DNA from: Pseudobdellovibrionaceae bacterium
Lineage (GTDB): Bacteria; Bdellovibrionota; Bdellovibrionia; Bdellovibrionales; Bdellovibrionaceae
DNA: 64,000 nucleotides
Direction of reading: 5' to 3'
NCBI GenBank assembly: GCA_013359135.1
Contig: JABWCN010000005.1
Coordinates: 25,012-89,011 of the forward strand
The translations under genes and the position numbers were made by a program. Positions 17,963-25,581 of this stretch are shown here, piece by piece; position 1 is the stretch's first letter, and every line of letters begins with the position of its first letter. The notes under the pieces were generated by a model. The model ran no database searches. It was not told where the DNA came from and saw only the letters and a program-made list of their open reading frames with translations.

Positions 17963-19053
17963 GGTATGAATAACTGTTTATCAAAAAGTAAGTTGTTATC
18001 AATAATTTCATTGTAAAAATTTGGCTTATTTCCAGTAGGTTCTAAATTTCCCTCTAATTTATCTCCCTTTTTAACTAACCTAGGAATTTTAAATATAGGA
18101 ATAACATTATAGCTTCCATCTGGATTGAAACCTCTAATTTCACTAATCTCTGTGATTCTCCTCGAGCCATCTGCAAGTCTGGAAACTTGGACAATGATCT
18201 CAACAGCTGAAGATACCTGAGACCTAAGTGCTTTTTCACTGATCTTAGCGTCGCCACTTTGAGCTAGCGCCTCTAACCTCACAATTGCATCATCAGGCGT
18301 ATTAGCATGGACAGTTCCCATACATCCTTTATGACCTGTGTTCATAGCATTAATTAACTCTATAGCTTCGCTTGATCTAACCTCGCCAACAATAATACGA
18401 TCAGGCCTCAGTCTAAGTGAAGATTTAAGTAAGTCTTTCATAGAAACCTCACCCTTACCCTGAGCATCTGCCTGACGTGTTTCAAAAAACACAACGTGTT
18501 CATAGTTAATCTTTAATTCATTTGAATCTTCAATAACTATAAGTCTTTGCCCTGAAGGAATATGACTGCAAAGAAGTGTCAATAGGGTGGTTTTTCCAGA
18601 ACCGGTTCCTCCACTAACGATAATATTTTTTCCCAAACGCATACATATAACTAAAAACATGGCCCCCTTAGGAGAAAGTGCTAACTTAACATAGTCTGCC
18701 CAATTTATTTTAGCTTGGGTAAACTTTCGAATGCTAACAATTGTACCTTTTAAAGAGCATGGCCTTATGACAGCAGCAATTCTAGAACCATTTTTTAAAC
18801 GTGCATCCAGCCTAGGGTTTTCTTCATTTATCCTTCTTCCAACACTTTGAGCTATTGAGTTTACAGCCGCTAGTAAAACATCATCATCTTGAAAGCGAAC
18901 AGGAGCTCTTTCCAATCTTCCCTTTTTTTCTATAAAAATCTCATCTGGACCGTTAATTAGTATCTCTGAAACCTGAGGATCTTCCATAAAAGGCCAAATC
19001 ACAGCCATATTTTGTTTGATGGTTTCATCAAAAACATTACTAATGGTGGTCAT
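17959..19053 (-). CDS. CpaF/TadA-type secretion ATPase (orphan)
   Basis: Hexameric ATPase of the Tad/Flp pilus and type II/IV secretion superfamily. It has the N-terminal block DPQVSEILINGPDEIFIE, Walker A GGTGSGKTT, the Asp-box region (VIEDSNELKI), Walker B DRIIVGEVR, and the GTVHANTPDDA His-box. I chose ATG 19053 with AGAGGA eight bases before it; the longer frame begins at TTG 19086 without a site. At 364 residues it matches the shorter CpaF proteins. No tadB, tadC, rcpC, prepilin or secretin gene adjoins it; its upstream partners are a cupredoxin-like exported protein and a small protein. Confidence 0.92.
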   Translation of the reverse strand: MTTISNVFDETIKQNMAVIWPFMEDPQVSEILINGPDEIFIEKKGRLERAPVRFQDDDVLLAAVNSIAQSVGRRINEENPRLDARLKNGSRIAAVIRPCSLKGTIVSIRKFTQAKINWADYVKLALSPKGAMFLVICMRLGKNIIVSGGTGSGKTTLLTLLCSHIPSGQRLIVIEDSNELKINYEHVVFFETRQADAQGKGEVSMKDLLKSSLRLRPDRIIVGEVRSSEAIELINAMNTGHKGCMGTVHANTPDDAIVRLEALAQSGDAKISEKALRSQVSSAVEIIVQVSRLADGSRRITEISEIRGFNPDGSYNVIPIFKIPRLVKKGDKLEGNLEPTGNKPNFYNEIIDNNLLFDKQLFIP

Positions 19054-19096
19054 TCTCCAAATCCTCTCGAAATTTTTCGCAAACAAAACATAATCA

Positions 19097-19597
19097 CTAT
19101 TTATCAGAAGCTAGTTTTCTATCTTCATCAACAACAATAACTTTCCCTTTAATTTCAGTTTCAGGACAATTAAAACTATAAATACCTTCTAACTTTGGAT
19201 TTATTTGAAACATCTTTGGCTTTCCAAACAAAGTATTATGATTTTCAGAAAAGGCCTCAAATGAAAAACTAATGTTTTTATTTTTTTCATTCACATTAAC
19301 GACATGAAATTTATAATTATGTCCTTTTCTGAGCTTTATTGTTTCAGGTATAAACCCTGTTTCCGTATTCAATATAACAATTTCTTGTGTTGGACCACTG
19401 ACTTCAAATACAGACTCAAAAATACCAGCTGGTTTCTCTGCTGTATCCATAGATTTTGTCTTAGATTCTTCTTTCACACTATCAAAATCGATTTGCCTTC
19501 TGGAAAAGTCAATTTCCCAGGCTTTAACGTGAATAGAACCAAAGAAAAAAATAACACTAATGAAGAATCGAACGATCCTGATACTCGCAGAACTCAC
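19097..19597 (-). CDS. Exported cupredoxin-like domain protein
   Basis: The frame has no ATG. GTG 19597 is preceded by GGAGG at six bases, a very strong site, so I start there (166 residues). An N-terminal signal peptide is followed by a charged linker and then a beta-sandwich of about 95 residues with the cupredoxin pattern: GFIPETIKLRKGHNYKFHVVN, then a C-terminal FNCPETEIKGKVIVVD strand. A Cys and several His/Met exist, but a full copper site is not clear. It overlaps the upstream small gene by about 40 bases and lies 43 bases before CpaF. I infer a periplasmic or surface role linked to the ATPase. It may correspond to Bdellovibrio hit-locus genes; unverified. Confidence 0.72.
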   Translation of the reverse strand: MSSASIRIVRFFISVIFFFGSIHVKAWEIDFSRRQIDFDSVKEESKTKSMDTAEKPAGIFESVFEVSGPTQEIVILNTETGFIPETIKLRKGHNYKFHVVNVNEKNKNISFSFEAFSENHNTLFGKPKMFQINPKLEGIYSFNCPETEIKGKVIVVDEDRKLASDK

Positions 19598-19835
19598 GAG
19601 CAACCTCCATAGCTAAATAATGTAAAGACTTTTGATCCATTTTTTTCATTTCATTTACGATTTGATTAAAATCATTAGAACACGAATTTATTGTTTTAAA
19701 GGTTTTTTGAACTGACTCCATATTATGTGCCATTTCTTTAGTGATTGAATTCCAATCCATGCTAAGAACTGGATCAATAGCTCCAATGGTATATAAAGCA
19801 TCAAATACTAACTGAAGATTTCCTTGTAAAAACAT
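19557..19835 (-). CDS. Small alpha-helical protein of unknown function
   Basis: A 92-residue, mostly helical protein without a signal peptide or membrane span, so probably cytoplasmic. It has two cysteines (NSCSND near 51 and REFCEY near 83) and a C-terminal helix YLAMEVAREF. The ATG at 19835 follows a GGGGGA stretch at suitable spacing. Its 3' end overlaps the start of the cupredoxin-like gene by about 40 bases and contains that gene's GGAGG site, implying translational coupling. No family recognised. Position at the head of a small-protein / exported-protein / CpaF operon recalls the Bdellovibrio host-interaction locus. Confidence 0.68.
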   Translation of the reverse strand: MFLQGNLQLVFDALYTIGAIDPVLSMDWNSITKEMAHNMESVQKTFKTINSCSNDFNQIVNEMKKMDQKSLHYLAMEVAREFCEYQDRSILH

Positions 19836-19919
19836 ATTTCCCCCGAATTCCTTTCAAAGGTTATGAGTGTGAAGCACTAAAGGCTCTCGAGGTTAATATT
19901 CGGAAAGCTATTTTTTTTC

Positions 19920-19949
19920 TTGAGTCAAAATGAGAAAAACATTTAAAAT
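19920..19949 (+). promoter_or_regulatory. Possible promoter of the YedI-family gene
   Basis: TTGAGT (19920-19925), 18-base spacer, TAAAAT (19944-19949), 38 bases before the ATG at 19988, which has GGAG upstream. Matches are 4/6 and 5/6 to consensus. Confidence 0.4.
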
Positions 19950-19987
19950 CAGGACTAACAAACTGTTTTAACTATGGAGTACTACCA

Positions 19988-20908
19988 ATGGCCGGCACCA
20001 GCTTACTGATGTTACTTGATGATATAACCACTGTTCTTGATGATGTTGCAGTTCTTACTAAAGTGGCAGCAAAAAAAACCTCTGGTGTACTTGGTGATGA
20101 TTTGGCATTAAATGCCCAACAAGTGACTGGTGTTTCTGCGGACAGAGAACTTCCTGTTGTCTTAGCTGTTGCAAAAGGCTCCTTGGTTAATAAACTAATT
20201 CTTACACCTCTAGCTCTAGCAATCAGTTTTTATTCTCCTAAATTAATCACTCCTCTTCTTATGATTGGTGGGTTGTATCTTTGCTTCGAAGGTGCTGAAA
20301 AAGTGTGGCATCATATACTTAAAAAACTTCACCAGAAATCTGAATCTGACAATACTAATAGCCTTGAAAATTTATCAATCCTTCCACTAACTCCTGAAGA
20401 AATTGTTACCTATGAGAAAAAAAAGATTCAAGGAGCTATCAAGACTGATTTTATTCTATCAGCAGAAATAATTACCATCACACTTGGAACTATTGCAGAG
20501 CAAGTCATTTCAACTCAAATTTATGTTTTAATTGGCGTTTCTTTAATAATGACTGTTGGAGTTTATGGCTTAGTCGCGGCTATTGTAAAAATTGATGACC
20601 TAGGTCTTCATTGGTTAAAATCAAAAAAAGTAAGTTTAAAAAAAACAGGTCAATTTCTATTGACGTTGGCTCCTTCACTGATGAGAACTCTCTCAATAGC
20701 TGGAACTACAGCCATGTTTTTGGTTGGAGGAAATATATTCATCCATGGATTTCCTTTTCTTCATCATCTTGTAGAATCATTTTCTGCACAAGTAGGTTTA
20801 TGGCCTAACCTAGTTATTGCAGTTTTTGAAGGGCTTATCGGCTTAGTTTGTGGTTCGGTCATTTTACTTAATATAACCGCTTTTAAAAAAATTAGTTCTC
20901 ACCTCTAA
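19988..20908 (+). CDS. yedI: YedI/DUF808-family membrane protein
   Basis: Inner-membrane protein of the DUF808 family. The N-terminal block is diagnostic: SLLMLLDDITTVLDDVAVLTK, then VAAKKTSGVLGDDLALNA and the QQVTGVSADRELPVV segment. Several hydrophobic spans follow, and a conserved CFEGAEKVWH lies between them. The 306-residue length matches E. coli YedI. Its biochemical role is not established. The gene stands alone on the plus strand, with GGAG before its ATG, and its 3' end overlaps the convergent lipoprotein gene by 17 bases. Confidence 0.93.
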   Translation: MAGTSLLMLLDDITTVLDDVAVLTKVAAKKTSGVLGDDLALNAQQVTGVSADRELPVVLAVAKGSLVNKLILTPLALAISFYSPKLITPLLMIGGLYLCFEGAEKVWHHILKKLHQKSESDNTNSLENLSILPLTPEEIVTYEKKKIQGAIKTDFILSAEIITITLGTIAEQVISTQIYVLIGVSLIMTVGVYGLVAAIVKIDDLGLHWLKSKKVSLKKTGQFLLTLAPSLMRTLSIAGTTAMFLVGGNIFIHGFPFLHHLVESFSAQVGLWPNLVIAVFEGLIGLVCGSVILLNITAFKKISSHL

Positions 20909-22340
20909 TTACATACTGGGGATCAGTGCACGCGAGTGAAAATGAGTTTAAGTTGCAAGTTCTAGCATAATCAATAGGTTCAGTTTTTAAGTTGAAATTT
21001 TTTAAAACACCAGCCGTATCTGCACTCTCTTTTTTAACAAAATCTTGTAAAATACGTTTACTCAAATCGTTCCATGAATTATGAGTCATCACAATTTGTA
21101 CTTGAGTTTTTCCAGTTTCATCTTTTATCATTTCTTTTATATTACCTTTAAGTACTTTAACTTCGTAGCTAGATCTATTTCCTTCTTCATCAATCACTAA
21201 ATTGTGGTTATTGTTCCCGTTAGCTTCCACATCCAACTCATACTTCCATTTGACTTCGGATTTTGATTCCATGTTGAAAAGTCTCTTGAAAAAACTAAAA
21301 TCAAAAGTACTTTCACTTGAGGAGCTATCTTGTATTTCAAAATTTATTTTTTTTGAAACTTTGTTACCATTAATATCAGAAAGAGCCAAATCATAGTGGT
21401 TCAACGTTTGTTTAACATCATAAACTATTTTCGTTGCATCAGACTGATTTTTATTTTTTCTTCCTGTAATTCTTACCTGACTCACTTTCAATTCAGCTGT
21501 GGATTTTATCATCTTTAATACTGATTCGGCATCAACGGGTTGAGGATTCTGGGGTTTGTCCTCAACAACAGTTGTCACTTTATCTATTTCTTGAGTCTGA
21601 GCGGCTATACCTAATATTCCCATTTTAAACTTTTCAACTTCACTAATTAAATCAGAACGAATTTCATTTACTTTAACAATAAACAAATTCAATATCATAA
21701 ATTTCTCTTTTGCATTTATTTCAGCAGACGCACCTTGTGTCTTACACTTTACATAAATAGTAGTAAAAATCTTATTCAACTCCAAAGCAGTAATAACAAT
21801 CTTAGATTCTTTTTTAAAAACATCTGAGTAATTTTTAAGTGAACTTAAAACACAAAATTCAATCTTTTCATTTTCTATATCTAACTCTGGAGCCGGTGGA
21901 ACTTCATCATCACCATTACCTGCATTTTTAGGATTAGTATCGACTGGAACTCCCTTTGTTGACTCGTTTAAAACAGTAGGAGATGCAGCTGCAATAGGTT
22001 TAACAGGTGCCATTTGTTCATTTGGTTTTAAAGTTTCAGGTTTAGGCATTTCCTTAATTGCAGGAGTAATCGGAGGTGCCGGCTTTACAAACAGTTTTTT
22101 ATTAGCTAATTCTTTTTCTTTAAGCTCTTTTTCAACACGCTCTTTCTCTTCAGCTTCTTTTTTTTGTTTTAACTGCTTCTCTTCTTCAGCTTTTTTCTCT
22201 TTTTCTTTTTCTGCTTCTGCATTAGTTTTCAAATCAGTTTTTAAGTTATTCTTATTATCAACTTTCTTACCACAGGCAGAGAAAACAATAGAAAAACTTA
22301 CGACCAAAAAAAGATTTGCTAAAATTTTACCGGTTTTCAT
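20892..22340 (-). CDS. Predicted lipoprotein with charged Lys/Glu coiled region
   Basis: The signal peptide ends in a lipobox (VFSAC, Cys about 23). Residues about 35-80 are an almost pure Lys/Glu/Ala coiled-coil (EKEKEKKAEEEKQ), followed by a Pro-rich linker to about 145. A C-terminal domain of about 330 residues of mixed alpha/beta character follows; no family recognised. I chose ATG 22340 because GGAGG lies five bases before it; the frame could begin one codon earlier at GTG. The charged helix and proline linker could span the periplasm, as in other envelope-bridging lipoproteins. It converges on yedI with a 17-base overlap. Confidence 0.8.
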   Translation of the reverse strand: MKTGKILANLFLVVSFSIVFSACGKKVDNKNNLKTDLKTNAEAEKEKEKKAEEEKQLKQKKEAEEKERVEKELKEKELANKKLFVKPAPPITPAIKEMPKPETLKPNEQMAPVKPIAAASPTVLNESTKGVPVDTNPKNAGNGDDEVPPAPELDIENEKIEFCVLSSLKNYSDVFKKESKIVITALELNKIFTTIYVKCKTQGASAEINAKEKFMILNLFIVKVNEIRSDLISEVEKFKMGILGIAAQTQEIDKVTTVVEDKPQNPQPVDAESVLKMIKSTAELKVSQVRITGRKNKNQSDATKIVYDVKQTLNHYDLALSDINGNKVSKKINFEIQDSSSSESTFDFSFFKRLFNMESKSEVKWKYELDVEANGNNNHNLVIDEEGNRSSYEVKVLKGNIKEMIKDETGKTQVQIVMTHNSWNDLSKRILQDFVKKESADTAGVLKNFNLKTEPIDYARTCNLNSFSLACTDPQYVIRGEN

Positions 22341-22606
22341 CACTGCCTCCGCAAACTAAAAATACAATTTCTATGCCAAAATTAACATATGCAAATCCCT
22401 TTACCTCTCTCGGCTTGGAAACCAAAAGGAACTCTAGCATTGATAGATTGAGCTGAATGCGTATTTTAATTTACAACTGTCAAAAGTCTAAACACTTTAG
22501 CTTATGAACTGAAAAAACTTCTTAGAAAAGAAATCCGATTCAATTTCCCATCATTTTCGATTAGGATTACACCAATTTTGAATCCTTTAGGGGTTAAGGA
22601 GTGCTT

Positions 22607-23161
22607 ATGAAGTTTCTTTTTTTAGTGATATTAACTTCAGTTTTTTTTATCTCTTGTCAGAATAAAAGTTCAAACAATCCCACCCCAACCCCAGTAGTTA
22701 CACCACAAGTGGTAACGACTGGTCAATTTGGGTACAATAATGGTGCTTGCTATGACTACACAAGAAACATTCAAGTAGATTACACCCTATGCAATGGGAC
22801 TGTTTCTAACTTTAACAATGGTTACAGTTGGAATGGGTATAATTGCGTACTTACAAGTACACAAAAAGTAGTCGATAGTACTTATTGTAATATAACCGCA
22901 AATGCCTGGAATAATCAGTTTGGAGCAACTAGCGGTCGATGGGTTAATGGAAACTGTTTAAACACAGCTGGACAAACTATCAATCAACTGTACTGCCTTG
23001 ATCAGACCTATGTAGGCCAATGCCAAGGCTTATATTACCAAGTTTTAAATAAGAGCTCTTCTTACTATCAGTTTTATCGTTACTATGATTGTGTAGGATC
23101 TAATTGCCGAGGTAAGACTTTGATCGACAGCACAACCAACAGAGAAGTAACTTGTCAGTAA
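22607..23161 (+). CDS. Cys-repeat, Asn/Tyr-rich lipoprotein
   Basis: The signal peptide ends in a lipobox (FFISC). The mature part begins with a Pro/Thr linker and then has three imperfect units of the form NG-x-C-x(12,13)-C: NNGACYDYTRNIQ..LC, WNGYNCVLTSTQK..YC and VNGNCLNTAGQTI..YC. Further Cys pairs follow. This suggests a small disulfide-stabilised surface or periplasmic protein. ATG 22607 is chosen because AAGGAG lies five bases upstream. A good terminator follows, so it is monocistronic. The lipoprotein at 55.6 kb has similar composition. Function unknown. Confidence 0.82.
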   Translation: MKFLFLVILTSVFFISCQNKSSNNPTPTPVVTPQVVTTGQFGYNNGACYDYTRNIQVDYTLCNGTVSNFNNGYSWNGYNCVLTSTQKVVDSTYCNITANAWNNQFGATSGRWVNGNCLNTAGQTINQLYCLDQTYVGQCQGLYYQVLNKSSSYYQFYRYYDCVGSNCRGKTLIDSTTNREVTCQ

Positions 23162-23180
23162 TTTCCAATTAAGATGATTT

Positions 23181-23212
23181 CCCAGAGAAATTTATCTCTG
23201 GGTTTGATTTTC
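23181..23212 (+). terminator. Rho-independent terminator after the Cys-repeat lipoprotein gene
   Basis: CCCAGAGA (23181-23188), 6-base loop, TCTCTGGG (23195-23202), then TTTGATTTTC. An 8-bp perfect stem starting 19 bases after the stop codon. Confidence 0.8.
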
Positions 23213-23251
23213 TCTAATGGAAAGCTTCTTTTAAATATTTTGTGACTCATT

Positions 23252-24751
23252 TTATCGTATTTCATAGCTTGTCAATGCGTCTAATAAATCACTAGCCATC
23301 AAAGAGCTAATTGTTTTCCCATTTCTTAATCGCTGATCAGCCAAATCACCATGAATAAAAGCACCTAGTACCGCTGCCTTATCCAGACTCAATCCTTGAG
23401 CCATCAACGAAGAAATGATTCCAGCTAAAACATCTCCTGTACCAGCTTTACTCAAAGATTTATTTCCACTAGCTATAATATATCTTTTACTAGGTGTAGC
23501 CACTATAGTCTTATGGCCTTTTAACAACAAATAGGCATTTTTAAATTTTTCATAAAAAACTTCACAAGCAGAAAGTCGATCCTGCTCAATTTGAGTTGAT
23601 GAAAGATTAATAAGCCTTGAAAGCTCACCTGCATGAGGTGTTAAAAGGATATTTTCATGGAAACTCAAATTCAATTCCTTCACAAAGTTAATTCCCTCGG
23701 CATCAATGAGCATCCTTATTTTTGTTGTCACTAATTTTTTAAATAATTCTTTATTAAGTTCACAAGAGCTCAATCCAGGGCCAATTAAAACAGCTGAGTA
23801 TTTTTTTAAAATTTCACTATCTGCTTTTTTTAAAAGCGTTTTTTTTTCAATTAAAATAAAATCAGGAAATAATTCTTTAAAAAGGTTCGAGTTCTGATAC
23901 CACTCTTCCTCTATAACAAGGGTTACATAACCAACCCCCGAACGTGCTGCTGCTAATGAACACAACCTCAAAGCACCAAGCATATTTTTGGACCCCGCAA
24001 CGATTAACAAATGACCATACTTTGTTTTATTACCTAAAATTGATTTCTTGGGAAAAAGAGATTTTACATTTTTTCTTTGAACTAATCGTATAGAATTAGC
24101 TATTTCTTTAGTATAACTAAGTGGAATTCCCAGAGGAACTTTTAAAATTTTCCCAGCATAAAGAGGTCCATGATTTAAAAACAAACCTACTTTAGGAAGC
24201 TCACACGACAACGTATAGTCAGCATTAATAGCAGTTCCTAGCACGGCACCAGTGTCACTATCTATACCCGAAGGAATATCTATAGAAATGACTACGGATA
24301 AACTGTTGGTTTCCTTGGTAACTTTATTAAGTTCTTGAATCTGCTTCTTAAGCGCACCCTGAATATTCTTATTGAGTCCAACTCCAAAAAGAGCATCAAT
24401 GATTATAGTTTGTTGGTTAATTAATTCATTCCAATTCGCTTTAGAAAAACTATTGCTCGCTGGATCGAAAAAAATATCTGTCACAACAAAATGAGGATAC
24501 TTTGCAACAAGCCGATTTTTAATATCAATACCATCCCTGCCATTATTACCTGGTCCCAGTAGAAATAAAAAATTTAGCGAGCTATTCTGTTGAAAGTTAC
24601 CAAAATGTCTAGTGGAAAGCCCTAATAACTTTTCAACTTGAAAAAATAAAGCCTTACCTGCCATTTGAATCAAGTCATCCATTGTTATTCGCATATTTTT
24701 AATGGCTAATTTATCTAAAGCATAAGCTTGGACGCGATTTAAAAGTCTCAA
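23252..24751 (-). CDS. nnr: Bifunctional NAD(P)HX epimerase / ADP-dependent dehydratase
   Basis: Repairs hydrated NADH and NADPH. The N-terminal YjeF_N epimerase domain (about 1-220) has GPGNNGRDG, DALFGVGLN and IPSGIDSDTG. The C-terminal ribokinase-like dehydratase domain (about 235-495) has HLLIVAGSKNMLGA, TPHAGELSRL, LLLKGHKT and AGTGDVLAGIISS, which contains the catalytic Asp. The 499-residue length matches fused bacterial Nnr. The start is TTG 24751 with AGG six bases ahead. It is flanked by a repeat-rich gap of 233 bases and ends near the convergent terminator of the lipoprotein gene. Confidence 0.95.
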   Translation of the reverse strand: MRLLNRVQAYALDKLAIKNMRITMDDLIQMAGKALFFQVEKLLGLSTRHFGNFQQNSSLNFLFLLGPGNNGRDGIDIKNRLVAKYPHFVVTDIFFDPASNSFSKANWNELINQQTIIIDALFGVGLNKNIQGALKKQIQELNKVTKETNSLSVVISIDIPSGIDSDTGAVLGTAINADYTLSCELPKVGLFLNHGPLYAGKILKVPLGIPLSYTKEIANSIRLVQRKNVKSLFPKKSILGNKTKYGHLLIVAGSKNMLGALRLCSLAAARSGVGYVTLVIEEEWYQNSNLFKELFPDFILIEKKTLLKKADSEILKKYSAVLIGPGLSSCELNKELFKKLVTTKIRMLIDAEGINFVKELNLSFHENILLTPHAGELSRLINLSSTQIEQDRLSACEVFYEKFKNAYLLLKGHKTIVATPSKRYIIASGNKSLSKAGTGDVLAGIISSLMAQGLSLDKAAVLGAFIHGDLADQRLRNGKTISSLMASDLLDALTSYEIR

Positions 24752-24853
24752 ATAAAACCTACCGTTTCAATTTGAAGCTATGATAGATGGTAAGCACCTA
24801 TCTGGTAAAGTATTGAATTATTTTTCGTCTGGATTTTAGAAGAAATAGGGACA

Positions 24854-24907
24854 GAACCTTAAAAGATTTGCGGCTATTCTTTTAAGGTTCCCTTCCCGAG
24901 AACCTTA
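24854..24907. repeat. Cluster of alternating inverted repeats (GAACCTTA family)
   Basis: Copies of one 8-base word lie in alternating orientation: GAACCTTA (24854-24861), TAAGGTTC (24883-24890), GAACCTTA (24900-24907). The first two extend to a perfect 13-bp inverted repeat (GAACCTTAAAAGA / TCTTTTAAGGTTC, loop of 11). The second and third form an 8-bp stem with a 9-base loop. The middle arm can pair with only one partner. The adjoining AATAGGGACAG text recalls REP/RAYT-type element edges; no transposase is nearby. Confidence 0.7.
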
Positions 24908-24954
24908 GTGAGGCTTAGGCTCCCATGAGCAAAGAATAACCGAGTTTAAGTGTC

Positions 24955-24980
24955 ATCAACATGATGGGAATCATGTTGAT
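24955..24980 (-). repeat. Perfect 11-bp hairpin just after the MaoC gene
   Basis: ATCAACATGAT (24955-24965), 4-base loop GGGA, ATCATGTTGAT (24970-24980). It starts five bases after the maoC-type stop codon at 24985. On that strand no T-run follows, so it is either a transcript-end stabiliser or a weak terminator. Confidence 0.55.
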
Positions 24981-24984
24981 CAAT

Positions 24985-25404
24985 TTATTTTTGAATATTT
25001 GTTGCAATCATGACAACGGCTTCGCCTTTAACACAAATATCACCGTTCTGGTTCTTGGCCAAAGTCTCGACCGTTGCAATTCCTTTTTCTTTTCTCATCG
25101 CAGTAACAGTCATTTCAATAGTAACTGTATCATTAATATACACCGGAGAAAGAAACTTCATAGATTGGCTAAGATAAATACCACCTTCACCCATATTTTC
25201 ATTAAGAGCTCTAGAAAATAGAGCTCCCACAATCATACCATGAGCAATTCGACGACCAAAACGAGTTGTCTTAGCGTACTCCTCATCAAAATGCATTGGA
25301 TTCATATCTCCACACATTTCACCAAACTGATGAACCATTTTGTCTGTCACTTGGACTGATATTGAACACTTATAACCTGTATCAAAATTTATATTTGCTG
25401 CCAT
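24985..25404 (-). CDS. MaoC-like hotdog enoyl-CoA hydratase
   Basis: Single-hotdog hydratase of the MaoC/PhaJ family, which adds water to trans-2-enoyl-CoA to give (R)-3-hydroxyacyl-CoA. The catalytic Asp/His pair is visible in GDMNPMHFDEEYA, and GRRIAHGM forms the conserved loop. The C-terminal half has the expected strands (SPVYINDTVTIEMTV). The 139-residue length matches PhaJ-type enzymes. GAGGA lies before the ATG. It stands alone between repeats and the PhoH gene. No phaC gene is seen here, so a role in fatty-acid rather than polyester metabolism is possible. Confidence 0.88.
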   Translation of the reverse strand: MAANINFDTGYKCSISVQVTDKMVHQFGEMCGDMNPMHFDEEYAKTTRFGRRIAHGMIVGALFSRALNENMGEGGIYLSQSMKFLSPVYINDTVTIEMTVTAMRKEKGIATVETLAKNQNGDICVKGEAVVMIATNIQK

Positions 25405-25581
25405 TTTTATTCCTCACTCACATTTTCATTTTATGTGAGATTCTACTTTCAACTTAAAGTGATTTTTCCTTTTAACTTAATATTAATAAGATTTCAAAAG
25501 TAAAATGATAAATTCATTTATAAAACATGACTCGTCGGTAAAAAGTAAGTTTCTTAACCAACGAGCCAAAAAAGTTTCAGA

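Noticed and set aside
23880..23900. GGTTCGAGTTC string resembling a tRNA T-arm
   Set aside because: It is inside nnr coding sequence and no acceptor, D or anticodon arms can be built around it.
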